Notes: generated from the sequence alone by a model not told the origin. Shown: positions 52,566-61,865, counted from the stretch's first letter. The stretch: 64,000 bases of DNA from Gottfriedia sp002574545 (GCA_052180195.1 CP197469.1); one strand, 5' to 3'. Translations and numbers: made by a program.

Positions 52566-53338
52566 ACTCTATCACCTCCATTCTCGTGATTATGAGATAG
52601 TACATGCACAGAATGGCCATATAGAAGAGACAAATCCTTCTCAGTAGCATCTTTAAAGTGATCTCGGCTTCCATGGAAGTGTAATCTTTTATTTAAACAT
52701 GCAACATGTGATACTTTATCAGTAATAATGCCTATGTCATGAGATACTAATAATAAAGTAATACCAAGCTTCGTATTTAAATCGCTAAGTAATTGATAAA
52801 AGCTTTCGACATTTTCAGCATCTACCCCAACGGTCGGTTCATCGAGTATTAATAGTTCGGGATTACTTACAAGTGCTCGTGCAATAAAGACACGTTGTTG
52901 TTGTCCACCTGAAAGTTCTCCGATGTTACGATTTGCAAATTCATACATTCCAACTGATTTTAAAGCTTCGACAACTTTTTGTTTATCCGAATTTTTAAAA
53001 CCGTTAAACAATCCAATTTTAGAAACAAGACCTAAAGATACTACCTCAAAAACCGATGCTGGAAATCCAGAGTTAAAACTATTTGCTTTTTGAGATACAT
53101 AACCAATCTTATCCCAACTTTTCATTTTTTTTATATCTGTACCAAATAACTCTATTTTTCCTTCATCTGGTTGTTGGATCCCTAATATACATTTTAGTAA
53201 AGTTGATTTCCCACTACCGTTCGGGCCAACTAGACCTAAAAAGTCTCCTTTTTTTACTAGAAGATTAATGTCAGTTAATACCTTTTGACGTTCATAACTA
53301 TAAGACAAATCCTCTATTTTTATGATATTTTGACTCAT
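52562..53338 (-). CDS. znuC: Zinc ABC transporter ATPase (ZnuC/AdcC)
   Basis: ATPase of the zinc importer, 258 residues: Walker A GPNGSGKS (38-45), signature LSGGQQQRVFIARAL, Walker B LLILDEPTVGVD and H-loop LLVSHDIG. The C-terminus is histidine-rich (YGHSVHVLSHNHENGG), fitting a metal transporter. First gene of znuC-znuB-zur, with a Zur-like operator overlapping the start of transcription. Confidence 0.92.
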   Translation of the reverse strand: MSQNIIKIEDLSYSYERQKVLTDINLLVKKGDFLGLVGPNGSGKSTLLKCILGIQQPDEGKIELFGTDIKKMKSWDKIGYVSQKANSFNSGFPASVFEVVSLGLVSKIGLFNGFKNSDKQKVVEALKSVGMYEFANRNIGELSGGQQQRVFIARALVSNPELLILDEPTVGVDAENVESFYQLLSDLNTKLGITLLLVSHDIGIITDKVSHVACLNKRLHFHGSRDHFKDATEKDLSLLYGHSVHVLSHNHENGGDRV

Positions 53339-53361
53339 TTATTAAAACACCTTCATCTATT

Positions 53362-53421
53362 TAGGAATAATTACGTTTTATTTCAAGTTCTTAGTATAAG
53401 AGAATACCTCATATTTGTAAA
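53362..53421 (-). promoter_or_regulatory. znuC promoter with overlapping Zur-like operator
   Basis: On the minus strand TTTACA (53421-53416) and TATACT (53398-53393) with a 17-base spacer. Just downstream, AACGTAATTATTCCTAAAT (about 53379-53361) resembles the Bacillus Zur box (AAATCGTAATnATTACGATTT), strong in one half-site. A repressor here would block transcription when zinc is bound. Confidence 0.65.
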
Positions 53422-53605
53422 CAAAGAAAACTCGGCAAAATATTATTCGTTTTTTAATTAAATTCATCTAGGGTAAAATCTCTAAATAACTTAATTATCT
53501 AAAAAAATATTTAATGTATTTTTAATAAAATAAGCACTTTCACTTTGTGACAAAAAATACAATATGTTACAATTAATATATAAATATAGATAAAGAGGTG
53601 GTTTT

Positions 53606-54475
53606 TTGAACGCAATTACACATCGTAAGCTTTCAAACTTTAAGATTATTAGACGGGGGTTTTTTATTACATTTGGTGCTGCTTTAATGGCACTTTGCTT
53701 AAAAGCATTCTTTATTCCAACTGAAATCATTGATGGTGGAATCGTAGGTATCTCTTTGATCCTCTCCCATATTACTTCGATTAATCTCGGTATTTTTCTA
53801 TTCTTGTTAAACTTACCTTTTGTAATAGTAGGTTATAAACAAATCGGTAAAACATTCGCTATTTCAACTTTATACGGTATCACTGTACTTTCAGTATTTA
53901 CCTCCCTATTTAAGGATCTTCCTCATTTAACTAATGATCCTTTACTTGCTGCATTATTTGGTGGATTAGGTTTAGGTATTGGTGTAGGATTAGTAATTCG
54001 TAATGGTGGCTCACTTGATGGGACTGAAATTATAGGAATACTTTTAACAAAATCATCACCTTTTTCAATAGGTGAGGTTGTTATGGCATTTAATGTATTT
54101 ATTCTTGGAAGTGCAGGTTTTGTATTTGGATGGGATAATGCTATGTACTCATTAATTGCCTATTATGTAGCATTTAAAACAATTGATTTAACAATTGAAG
54201 GGTTCCAGGATACTAAATCTGTTTGGATCATTAGTGATCAAGATAAAGAAATCGGTGATGCATTAAACGCCAGATTAGGTCGTGGTGTTACTTATTTTCA
54301 TGGCGAAGGTGGCTATATGGGTGAAGATAAAAAAATCATCTTTACAGTCATTTCAAGACTTGAAGAAGCAAAATTAAAATCGATTGTTGAAGACTATGAT
54401 GAAAATGCCTTTATAGCAATCGGTAATATTGCTGATGTTAAAGGTGGAAAGTTTAAGAAAAAAGCAATACATTAA
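53606..54475 (+). CDS. yqfU: YitT family membrane protein YqfU
   Basis: A 289-residue protein of the YitT family: five to six membrane helices (about 18-36, 45-65, 72-92, 105-128, 145-170) followed by a soluble DUF2179 domain (about 205-285, DTKSVWIISDQDKEIGDAL). Function is unknown for the family; a transport role has been suggested elsewhere. Start is TTG 53606 with AGAGGTGG upstream. Monocistronic with a strong terminator. It matches yqfU in the conserved order. Confidence 0.85.
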   Translation: MNAITHRKLSNFKIIRRGFFITFGAALMALCLKAFFIPTEIIDGGIVGISLILSHITSINLGIFLFLLNLPFVIVGYKQIGKTFAISTLYGITVLSVFTSLFKDLPHLTNDPLLAALFGGLGLGIGVGLVIRNGGSLDGTEIIGILLTKSSPFSIGEVVMAFNVFILGSAGFVFGWDNAMYSLIAYYVAFKTIDLTIEGFQDTKSVWIISDQDKEIGDALNARLGRGVTYFHGEGGYMGEDKKIIFTVISRLEEAKLKSIVEDYDENAFIAIGNIADVKGGKFKKKAIH

Positions 54476-54487
54476 TAGTAAACAATT

Positions 54488-54526
54488 AAGCTTGAATTCT
54501 ATCATGAATTCAAGCTTTTCTATTTT
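54488..54526 (+). terminator. Terminator of yqfU
   Basis: AAGCTTGAATTC TATCAT GAATTCAAGCTT, a perfect 12-base-pair stem, followed by TTCTATTTT. Confidence 0.9.
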
Positions 54527-54772
54527 AATAGCTTAATTGAGTTTATAAATTTAATCTGTCCTCATTCAAATTCTCGTTATTTCAGTATCAGGATTTACTG
54601 GAAATGTGAGTGTCTTTTAGCTGCTTCTAAAATTTCCATATGAAATCCTCACTTACTTTTTGACATATTATATTTGAAAAATCAACTTAAGATTAATATC
54701 CTGTGCTCATTATTTATCATAACCTTTCATAAAATTTATTGATGTAATACTTCATCTAAGAGGAGGTTCACA
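54527..54772. other. Intergenic region with a possible 14-codon frame
   Basis: About 245 bases. On the minus strand an ATG at 54639, seven bases after GTGAGG, opens a 14-codon frame (MEILEAAKRHSHFQ, stop at 54595). It could be the remnant of a lost gene or chance. The yqfT promoter should lie near 54700-54740. Confidence 0.25.
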
Positions 54773-55024
54773 ATGAATATTATCCAAACTCTCATAAATA
54801 AAAAGGTTAATAGTATAACACCAAAGGATTTATTAAAATTAAGTCAACAATATCAAGTGTATATTACACCAGATCAAGCCAATAAAGTGGCAGTAATATT
54901 AAATGGTAAAAATTATAATATTTATGACGCAGAACATAAAAAACAAATTCTTACCCAAATTGCAAATGTTACCTCTAAAGCCACTGCACAACAAATTGAT
55001 ACTATTTTTCAAAAGCTAACTTAA
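54773..55024 (+). CDS. yqfT: YqfT family protein (DUF2624)
   Basis: An 83-residue small soluble protein, mainly helical, starting MNIIQTLINKKVNSITPKDL. The sequence matches the YqfT/DUF2624 family of bacilli, whose function is unknown. AGAGGAGG precedes the ATG. It lies in the conserved order next to nfo, here on the opposite strand to nfo. Confidence 0.8.
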   Translation: MNIIQTLINKKVNSITPKDLLKLSQQYQVYITPDQANKVAVILNGKNYNIYDAEHKKQILTQIANVTSKATAQQIDTIFQKLT

Positions 55025-55143
55025 GCTTGGTTTAAATGTTCGTTAAAAAGCTTTAATATATAACTCTGCTCATTTCACAAGTCATATAATGCTCATACAA
55101 AGAATCAACTAACTATTCTAAAATGAAATGAGAGGGGAATAAT

Positions 55144-55443
55144 ATGGATTTGCATGAGCTACATTATGAAATCATTTATTTAGACAAAGAAACAGATACT
55201 GAAGTGAAATTCAAACACATGTTTCATATGGATGATTTAAGCCATAGCTTAGCCCTTAATATCGCAAGTAGTTTTATTGAACGTGACAAGGCACATGTGG
55301 TCTATATTAAATTAATGCATTTAGACGAACATGATCACGAAATAGTTAGTAATGTAGTCACTGTAAAAAGAATTAAAGAAGGAAAAATAATTGCTTCATA
55401 TTTAGATAGTAAGTTAAAGAAGGTTGTAGAAATAGAATTATAA
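55144..55443 (+). CDS. Small acidic protein, unknown
   Basis: A 99-residue soluble protein, MDLHELHYEIIYLDKETDTE at the start, with alternating beta-strand-like segments and a histidine-rich middle (HMFHMDDLSHS, HLDEHDHEI). AGAGGGG precedes the ATG. I do not recognise a family. The histidines and acids could bind metal, which would fit the nearby zinc genes, but nothing proves this. It lies between yqfT and nfo and may share the yqfT transcript, as no terminator separates them. Confidence 0.6.
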   Translation: MDLHELHYEIIYLDKETDTEVKFKHMFHMDDLSHSLALNIASSFIERDKAHVVYIKLMHLDEHDHEIVSNVVTVKRIKEGKIIASYLDSKLKKVVEIEL

Positions 55444-55480
55444 AATAGTTCGAAAGTGGCTATCTTATGAGTGTCCTTCG

Positions 55481-55520
55481 AAAAAAGGAAAACCAGCCCA
55501 TTTATAAATTGAGCTGGTTT
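55481..55520 (-). terminator. Terminator of nfo
   Basis: AAACCAGC / GCTGGTTT with inner AATT pairing, followed on the minus strand by TCCTTTTTTCG. Confidence 0.85.
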
Positions 55521-55527
55521 CTTTGTA

Positions 55528-56421
55528 TTAAGCTTTCAATAATTCTTGAATTAAGTTTTCATTGAATTCTTGATTACGGAACATTTCTATTTCTAATTTA
55601 TACGGTGGGACTTTGTTGTTTTTATCTTCACCAACATATGGCGTTTCTAATATTTTAGGGATGTCCATAAGTTGTGGATGGTGAACAATATAGTTTAGTG
55701 CTTTAAATCCAATCGACCCAAAGCCAATGTTCTCATGTCGGTCTTTGCGACTTCCCATTGGATTCTTACTATCGTTAATATGTAAAACTTTTATTTTTTC
55801 GATCCCAATTAATTGATCGAATTGCTGTAATACACCATCAAAATCATTCACGATATCATATCCAGCGTCATTTATATGACATGTATCAAAACAAACTGAT
55901 AATTTATCGTTGTAGTGTACACCATCTATAATTCTTGCTATTTCTTCAAATGATTTACCACATTCTGATCCTTTTCCCGCCATTGTTTCAAGCGCAATTT
56001 GTACTGGTGTTTCAGCTGTCAATACTTCATTTAAACCTTGAATAATTCTATCAATACCAGCATCTTCACCAGCCCCTACATGAGCACCTGGATGTAATAC
56101 AATTTGTTTTGCTCCTAATGCTGCTGTACGGTCTATTTCTTTTTGCAAAAATTCAACACCTAATTCATAGGTAGCTGGATTTGTAGTATTTCCGATATTG
56201 ATAATATATGGTGCATGAACTACTATATCAGCAATTCCATTTTCAGCCATATGTTTCAAACCCGCTGCAATATTTAAATCTTCAATTGCTTTACGACGAG
56301 TATTTTGAGGTGCTCCTGTATATACCATAAATGTATTAGCACCATAGCTTGCAGCTTCTTCACTAGCGGCTAAAAACATCTTCTTACCGCTCATTGAAAC
56401 ATGAGATCCTATTCGTAACAT
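55528..56421 (-). CDS. nfo: Deoxyribonuclease IV (endonuclease IV)
   Basis: AP endonuclease of base excision repair; cuts 5' of abasic sites. 297 residues, as in B. subtilis Nfo. TIM-barrel metal ligands are seen in sequence: GSHVSM near residue 5, VVHAPYIINIG near 60, QIVLHPGAHVG near 102, ALETMAGKGSE near 141, VCFDTCHINDAGYD near 171, VLHINDSKNPMGSRKDRHENIG near 210, ILETPY near 257. ATG 56421 has GTAGGAGC eight bases upstream. Monocistronic. Confidence 0.95.
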   Translation of the reverse strand: MLRIGSHVSMSGKKMFLAASEEAASYGANTFMVYTGAPQNTRRKAIEDLNIAAGLKHMAENGIADIVVHAPYIINIGNTTNPATYELGVEFLQKEIDRTAALGAKQIVLHPGAHVGAGEDAGIDRIIQGLNEVLTAETPVQIALETMAGKGSECGKSFEEIARIIDGVHYNDKLSVCFDTCHINDAGYDIVNDFDGVLQQFDQLIGIEKIKVLHINDSKNPMGSRKDRHENIGFGSIGFKALNYIVHHPQLMDIPKILETPYVGEDKNNKVPPYKLEIEMFRNQEFNENLIQELLKA

Positions 56422-56504
56422 TCTTTCAGCTCCTACCTTCATTAATCATACTTACCATTTTAACATGAAAACCGATCATGGTTAAATTGTTCGCCTGTTT
56501 ATAA

Positions 56505-56537
56505 AAGAAAAAAGAAAGGAATATTCTTCCTTTCTTT
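56505..56537 (-). terminator. Terminator of cshB
   Basis: AAAGAAAGGAA / TTCCTTTCTTT followed on the minus strand by TTTCTTTTATAAAC. Confidence 0.85.
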
Positions 56538-56543
56538 TTCAAA

Positions 56544-57851
56544 CTACCTACTCGTTTTTCTTTTCACTTTATTTTTAAATGATTCTCTTTGTTCATTCAG
56601 TTTACGTTTATAGCCTGGTTTAACTTTAGATGGTTTTTTAATTGCTTTAGTAGCAACTGCATCTAAATTACGATCCGTTTTTTTACGTAGCTTACGTTTT
56701 GAGCGTGGTCCTAAATCAACCCATTCACCTTTTTTAAGTTCACGATGCTCAAATGTAATTCCACGATCTTGAAGCTTGTCTAATGCTTGTTCATCTTCTT
56801 GATCATAAATTGTAATTGCAGTTCCAGAGAAGTTTGCACGCCCTGTACGACCTACTCGGTGGACATAAAAATCTAAATCTGCTGGTAATTCGATATTGAT
56901 TACATGACTTACCCCTTCAATATCAATTCCTCGGGAAGCTAAGTCAGTCGCAACAATATATTGAAATTCTAGATCTTGAATTTGCTTCATCATTTTTTTA
57001 CGTTCACGAGGACTTAAATCACCATGAATTTGACCAACTTTTAAGCCATATGATGATAATTGAGTCGCAACTTCTTCAGCCTTTTTCTTCGTATTTGTAA
57101 AGACAATTGCTAAATATGGTTGAAAACTCAATAAAATATCTTTTGCCATTTTAACTTTGTCCTTATGGCGGCTTGGTACAATAATATGTTCAATTTTCTG
57201 AGCTGAAAGTTGTTGAGGATTAATATGGATATGTTCAGGATTTTCCATATACTTTTTCAAAAACGGTTTAAGTTTCTCAGGAATTGTCGCTGAAAAAACA
57301 AGCATTTGTAGTTTCTTAGGCATTTTTGATGCAACTTGATCTACATCATGAATAAATCCCATGTCTAACATTAAATCTGCTTCATCTACTACTAAATACT
57401 TTGTAGTATGGACTAATAACACATTATCATTTACTAAATCTTTAATACGTCCAGTAGTTCCAACTACAATATGCGGTTGTTTTTTAAGTTTTTCAACAGT
57501 ACGTTTATAGTCGGTACCCCCTACGAAGTTTTTAGCAGTTAATTGCTCATCTTCTGGACAACATTCAATGATTGATTGGACATCATTATAAATTTGAGTT
57601 GCTAGTTCACGAGTTGGAGCAGTTATTACTAATTGCACTTGATCTAAAGATGGATCTAATGTATTTATTGTCGGAATTAGATATGCATGAGTCTTTCCTG
57701 ACCCTGTTTGCGATTGACCAATTACACTACGTCCAGTTTTAACTTGAGGAATGATCTTTTGTTGAATTTCTGTTGGTTCAGTAAAGTGTTTCTTCTCTAT
57801 CGCTTCCAAAATAAATGGTTTTAATTGAAAATTTTTAAATGAAATTGCCAT
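56544..57851 (-). CDS. cshB: DEAD-box RNA helicase CshB
   Basis: ATP-dependent RNA helicase, 435 residues; in B. subtilis CshB helps cold growth and RNA turnover or ribosome assembly. Motifs in order: Q motif FTEPTEIQQKIIP near 25, Walker A GQSQTGSGKT near 46, PTRELA, VVDEADLMLD (DEAD box), SAT, then ATDLASRGID and HRVGRTGR in the second RecA domain. The C-terminal tail (about 375-435) is very basic and should bind RNA. ATG 57851 after AAGGTGAG is chosen. Same locus as yqfR. Confidence 0.95.
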   Translation of the reverse strand: MAISFKNFQLKPFILEAIEKKHFTEPTEIQQKIIPQVKTGRSVIGQSQTGSGKTHAYLIPTINTLDPSLDQVQLVITAPTRELATQIYNDVQSIIECCPEDEQLTAKNFVGGTDYKRTVEKLKKQPHIVVGTTGRIKDLVNDNVLLVHTTKYLVVDEADLMLDMGFIHDVDQVASKMPKKLQMLVFSATIPEKLKPFLKKYMENPEHIHINPQQLSAQKIEHIIVPSRHKDKVKMAKDILLSFQPYLAIVFTNTKKKAEEVATQLSSYGLKVGQIHGDLSPRERKKMMKQIQDLEFQYIVATDLASRGIDIEGVSHVINIELPADLDFYVHRVGRTGRANFSGTAITIYDQEDEQALDKLQDRGITFEHRELKKGEWVDLGPRSKRKLRKKTDRNLDAVATKAIKKPSKVKPGYKRKLNEQRESFKNKVKRKTSR

Positions 57852-58076
57852 ATAACTCACCTTCTTAATTTAAACTTTCTATGTAATGAGGAAACGTTCT
57901 CCCCGTACAAAATAGCTACAATTATCTATTATACAATAGATTTGCCCAATAAAGCTAATTCTAATTTTTCTTTCTTCTTTAGTAGCATTTTATTTTTTAT
58001 TCTGTCCTATACTAACCATTTCAAATTATGTGCATAGCCTAAGTAATAAAGAGTATTTCTGAAAGGAGGCATTAGA

Positions 58077-58874
58077 TTGGGATTACTTGATAAGTTTAAG
58101 AATAAAAATAAACAGCCTTTTCCAATGAACGGCCCAAATTATTATAATAGTTATCAACATCCTTATCAAAATTTTCAAAATCCATACGGTGTAAGACCAA
58201 ATTTTAATCAACGGTATCCTTATCCCCAATCACCGCAGCAACCTTTTATGCAACAACAACAACAACAACAACAATTTTATCCACCAGTTCAACAAATAGT
58301 TGGGCTACAAAATCATTATCAGCAACCAATTTCATATCAGCCGAAATTAAACGCACATCAACAATATATAAACCAAAATAAAATTTTACAACCTGTTCCT
58401 TTTCAAAATCAGCCCGTCATGCAAGCACCAGGCAGTAGTAATTATCAGCAACAAGGAACTCAAAATCTATACCCAATGACTGGGCAACCACCCGAAAAAG
58501 AAAATGATGGCAGTCCAGGATTTTTCTCGCGTTTATTGGGTGGAGATACTTCGATTACAGGTGTCATCGGTGGTATGCAAAAAGCTGTTCAAGCAGCTCA
58601 ACAAGTCACGCCAATGATTCAACAATATGCACCTGCTATTAAAAATTTCCCTTCAATATATAAAATATTTAAAGCAGTCAATACCGACGATCCAGTTGAT
58701 ACAAAAAAAAGTAAAAAAAATGATGCAAGTGGAATAATTGAAGTTAAACAAACAAACGAATCAAAACCAAAAAAAAGAAAAAAAGCTCCAATTAAATCAG
58801 AAGTAGTAGAACCATCTAATACGATTGAAGAAACTGCATCAAACGTAAATCCAAAACCAAAATTGTTTATGTAA
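58077..58874 (+). CDS. yqfQ: YqfQ/VrrA-like low-complexity protein
   Basis: A 265-residue protein with three parts: a short start (MGLLDKFKNKNKQPFPM), a long Q/P/Y/N-rich tract (about 18-140, with Q8 and repeated YQ and QQ units), and a more ordered C-terminal half (about 150-210, GFFSRLLGGDTSITGVIGGM) ending in a lysine-rich tail. It matches YqfQ of B. subtilis and the B. anthracis vrrA locus, known for variable tandem repeats. Function is unknown; such proteins are suspected to be spore- or envelope-linked. TTG start after AAAGGAGG. Confidence 0.8.
   Translation: MGLLDKFKNKNKQPFPMNGPNYYNSYQHPYQNFQNPYGVRPNFNQRYPYPQSPQQPFMQQQQQQQQFYPPVQQIVGLQNHYQQPISYQPKLNAHQQYINQNKILQPVPFQNQPVMQAPGSSNYQQQGTQNLYPMTGQPPEKENDGSPGFFSRLLGGDTSITGVIGGMQKAVQAAQQVTPMIQQYAPAIKNFPSIYKIFKAVNTDDPVDTKKSKKNDASGIIEVKQTNESKPKKRKKAPIKSEVVEPSNTIEETASNVNPKPKLFM
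58251..58274 (+). repeat. CAA trinucleotide repeat in yqfQ (8 units)
   Basis: Eight CAA codons in a row encode Q8. Being in-frame triplets, changes in copy number would lengthen or shorten the protein without a frameshift. Confidence 0.9.
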
Positions 58875-58955
58875 ATTTTCTTTTTCTTTGTATAGTAGCA
58901 TCTTCCTCCTTTATAATAAAAAATGACAATAATATTATAAAGGAGGGGCTACTCC

Positions 58956-59900
58956 ATGAAAGTTATTAAAGTTACCCCACGAGGCTATTGCTACGGAGTT
59001 GTAGATGCAATGGTCATTGCAAGAAATGCAGCTAAAGACCCATCATTACCAAGACCTATCTACATACTTGGTATGATTGTTCATAATAAACATGTTACAG
59101 ACGCTTTTGAAGAAGAAGGGATCATTACGTTAGATGGTCCAAGCAGATTAGATATCCTAGATAAGATTGAAAAAGGGACTGTTATTTTTACAGCTCACGG
59201 AGTTTCTCCAGAAGTAAAATCAAAAGCAATAAAAAAAGGGCTTACGACGATTGATGCGACATGTCCTGATGTTACCAAAACACATGATTTAATTAAAGAA
59301 CGAATGGCTGAAGGCTATCACTTTATTTATATCGGTAAAAAAGGCCATCCGGAACCAGAAGGCGCTGTTGGAATTGCTCCTTCAATTGTTCACCTAATTC
59401 AAAATAAATCTGATATTGATGCTTTGGACATCCCGACTGATAAAATTATCATTACAAATCAAACAACTATGAGCCAATGGGATGTAGTAGAATTAATTCA
59501 ATACGCAATTAAAAAGTATCCTAGCGCTCATGTTCATAAAGAAATTTGTATGGCAACTCAAGTACGTCAAGAAGCAATTGCTGATCAAGCAAGCCAAGCT
59601 GATTTAACAATTGTCGTAGGTGACCCGATGAGTAATAACTCAAATAGACTTGCACAAGTTTCGCATGAAATTGCAGGCACAAAGGCATATCGTATTTCAG
59701 ATATTACTGAACTTCAGTTAAAATGGTTAGAAGGCGTTGAGACTGTAGCAGTTACTTCTGGAGCATCTACTCCAACACCGATTACTCGAGAAGTTATCGC
59801 ATTTTTGGAGAAGTATGATCCAAATGATGAAAGCACTTGGGATACAAAATCAGGGGTAGAATTAAATAAAATACTTCCTAAAGTTAGAATAAAAGACTAA
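58956..59900 (+). CDS. ispH: 4-hydroxy-3-methylbut-2-enyl diphosphate reductase IspH
   Basis: Last enzyme of the MEP pathway: reduces HMBPP to IPP and DMAPP. 314 residues. Cluster cysteines are C12 in GYCYGV, one in DATCPDVTKTH near residue 103 and one in EICMATQVRQ near 194; substrate residues TAHGVSP and SNNSNRL are kept. AAAGGAGGGG precedes the ATG. The preceding enzyme IspG is also encoded in this window. Confidence 0.96.
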   Translation: MKVIKVTPRGYCYGVVDAMVIARNAAKDPSLPRPIYILGMIVHNKHVTDAFEEEGIITLDGPSRLDILDKIEKGTVIFTAHGVSPEVKSKAIKKGLTTIDATCPDVTKTHDLIKERMAEGYHFIYIGKKGHPEPEGAVGIAPSIVHLIQNKSDIDALDIPTDKIIITNQTTMSQWDVVELIQYAIKKYPSAHVHKEICMATQVRQEAIADQASQADLTIVVGDPMSNNSNRLAQVSHEIAGTKAYRISDITELQLKWLEGVETVAVTSGASTPTPITREVIAFLEKYDPNDESTWDTKSGVELNKILPKVRIKD

Positions 59901-59941
59901 AAAATAGGACTTCTGGATGTTTAACCAGAAGTCCTATTTTT
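59901..59941. terminator. Terminator between ispH and yqfO
   Basis: AAAATAGGACTTCTGG / CCAGAAGTCCTATTTT, a perfect 16-base-pair stem between converging genes. Confidence 0.95.
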
Positions 59942-59947
59942 AAACTT

Positions 59948-61066
59948 TTAAATAAATGTAAATGGATCCGTGTGAATTGTTGAAGCAATAATTTCACAAG
60001 CCATGTTTTTTTCTTTTAATTTATTATCTAAAAGACGTTTAACACCTAATTTCATTACTTTTTCAATATTGTGACCTGCATCCACTATATTTAAATTTAG
60101 CATTTTCCAATCTTGTGCCACGTGGTAATAGATATCACCACTTAAATAAACATCTGCGCCATTTCTTTTTGCATGATAGGCAAACTTATTTCCATCTCCA
60201 CCTACAATTGCAACCTTCTTTACGCGATCACTTAAGTTCCCTACCACTCTTACACCTTGTAGATCTAATTTTTCTTTTACATAATGCGCAAATTCTTCTA
60301 ATGAAATTGCTTCTTTAAGGCTCCCTATTCTTCCAATTCCAAATGACTTGCCTTCATTTTCTAGAGTGTATGTATCATATGCTACTTCTTCATACGGATG
60401 AGATTTTTTCATCACTTTCAGAACATGTTTTAATTTTAATTGTGGAACAACTGTTTCGAGCTTTACCTCTTCAACTTTTTCTAATTGACCTTGTTGCCCA
60501 ATATATGGTGTTGTCCCCTCTAACGGCATAAATGCCCCTGTTCCATTCGAACTAAAGCTACAGTGACTGTATTGACCAATATGACCTGCTCCAGCTTCAC
60601 ATATTGCATTTAATACATCTTCTGCATGTGATTTCGGTACAAATACAACTAATTTAATTAATTTTTCCACATACGTAGGAGCGAGAACGCTTGTATTTTC
60701 CAATTGTAAACCTTCAGCTAAAAAATCACTCACACCAGTTTCTGCAATATCAACATTTGTATGTGCTGCAAAAACGGCTATATCATGTTTAATACAAAGT
60801 TCCACTATTTTACCAGGTTCAGTGTCTGTATCAATCTTTTTTAGAGGACGATAAATGATCGGATGATGAGCAATTATTAGGTTCGCTCCTATTGTAATTG
60901 CTTCTTCTACTACCTCTTTTGTGACATCTAATGCAATTAATACCTTTGTCACTTGTTTTGATAATGTACCTATTTGAAGACCATTTGGATCACCTTCCTC
61001 AGCTAAATGCTTAGGGAATAGTTCTTCAAATTGCTGTACTACTTGAAAACCATTTATCGATTTCAT
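59948..61066 (-). CDS. yqfO: Nif3-like dinuclear metal centre protein YqfO
   Basis: Nif3/DUF34 family protein, 372 residues, with the bacillar layout: Nif3 N-terminal half, an inserted PII-like domain (about 130-230, VVFVPKSHAEDVLNAICEAG) and Nif3 C-terminal half. Metal ligands appear in IIAHHPIIYRP near residue 65, AAHTNVDIAETGVSD near 104 and DAGHNIE near 328. The biochemical role is debated (GTP cyclohydrolase-like homology, metal handling). Its ATG 61066 overlaps the trmK stop by four bases; AGAGGTG lies before it. Confidence 0.92.
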   Translation of the reverse strand: MKSINGFQVVQQFEELFPKHLAEEGDPNGLQIGTLSKQVTKVLIALDVTKEVVEEAITIGANLIIAHHPIIYRPLKKIDTDTEPGKIVELCIKHDIAVFAAHTNVDIAETGVSDFLAEGLQLENTSVLAPTYVEKLIKLVVFVPKSHAEDVLNAICEAGAGHIGQYSHCSFSSNGTGAFMPLEGTTPYIGQQGQLEKVEEVKLETVVPQLKLKHVLKVMKKSHPYEEVAYDTYTLENEGKSFGIGRIGSLKEAISLEEFAHYVKEKLDLQGVRVVGNLSDRVKKVAIVGGDGNKFAYHAKRNGADVYLSGDIYYHVAQDWKMLNLNIVDAGHNIEKVMKLGVKRLLDNKLKEKNMACEIIASTIHTDPFTFI

Positions 61067-61770
61067 GAAAGCACCTCTTTTATCCACTCAAGTTTCTGTT
61101 CGATTTCTTTCATTTTCTGAACTGATTCCTCTGTTTGTTTTGCAGATTCAAGTTGAGTTAAGATTCTTTCAAAATTATTTTTTTCATGCTCCCATTTCTT
61201 CTTAAATGCTTCATTTTTGTCTCTTAATAAGTAAGGACCTATAAATATCTCCATCTCTTTCTTTTTGCCATATACACTATTTAAATTTGATTTAGAAGCT
61301 ACTAAAATTTCATAGATTTTTCCATCTTCTTCTAATATATCTTCTTCCACAAGAGAATATCCTTCTTTATCAAGCCAATTTCTAATTTGATGTGCACCTA
61401 TATTCGGTTGTAATATTAACGTTTCAACACCTTGAAGTTTTTCTTTACCATTTTCTAATATGCTTGAAATTAAAGAACCACCCATTCCAGCTATTGTTAT
61501 GACATCTACTTCGTTAGGTTCTAAAACCTCTAACCCGTCTCCCATTCTCGCTTCTACAATACCTTCTAGCCCACTTTGACGAATCGTAGAACGTGCTGAA
61601 TTATATGGACCTTCAGTAATTTCCCCTACAATTGCTGAGGTACATCTTTTATTTAATACTGCATAACAAGGTAAATAAGCATGATCTGAACCAATATCAG
61701 CTAATTTAGTTCCCTCTGGTATGTAGTCAAATACTCTTTTTAAACGCTTTGATAAATTAACTTCATTCAT
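61063..61770 (-). CDS. trmK: tRNA (adenine(22)-N1)-methyltransferase TrmK
   Basis: Methylates A22 of serine and leucine-type tRNAs in Gram-positive bacteria, using SAM. 235 residues; Rossmann-like domain with LADIGSDHAYLPCYAV (motif I, residues 22-37), ITIAGMGGSLIS near 93 (the NPPF-like position is replaced by the family's own motif) and a C-terminal coiled coil (about 180-235). Paired with yqfO as in most Firmicutes. Start ATG 61770; ribosome site GGTGAT is modest. The same window encodes a tRNA-Ser that could be its substrate. Confidence 0.92.
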   Translation of the reverse strand: MNEVNLSKRLKRVFDYIPEGTKLADIGSDHAYLPCYAVLNKRCTSAIVGEITEGPYNSARSTIRQSGLEGIVEARMGDGLEVLEPNEVDVITIAGMGGSLISSILENGKEKLQGVETLILQPNIGAHQIRNWLDKEGYSLVEEDILEEDGKIYEILVASKSNLNSVYGKKKEMEIFIGPYLLRDKNEAFKKKWEHEKNNFERILTQLESAKQTEESVQKMKEIEQKLEWIKEVLS

Positions 61771-61832
61771 AAAAAATCACCATTTCATTTTATTTTCATA
61801 ACATCATTTTACACTATAGTAGTAAAGAAACC

Positions 61833-61865
61833 AAAATGACCTCTTCTTAATGAAGAGGTCATTTT
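61833..61865 (-). terminator. Terminator of cccA
   Basis: AAAATGACCTCTTC TTAAT GAAGAGGTCATTTT right after the cccA stop. Confidence 0.9.
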
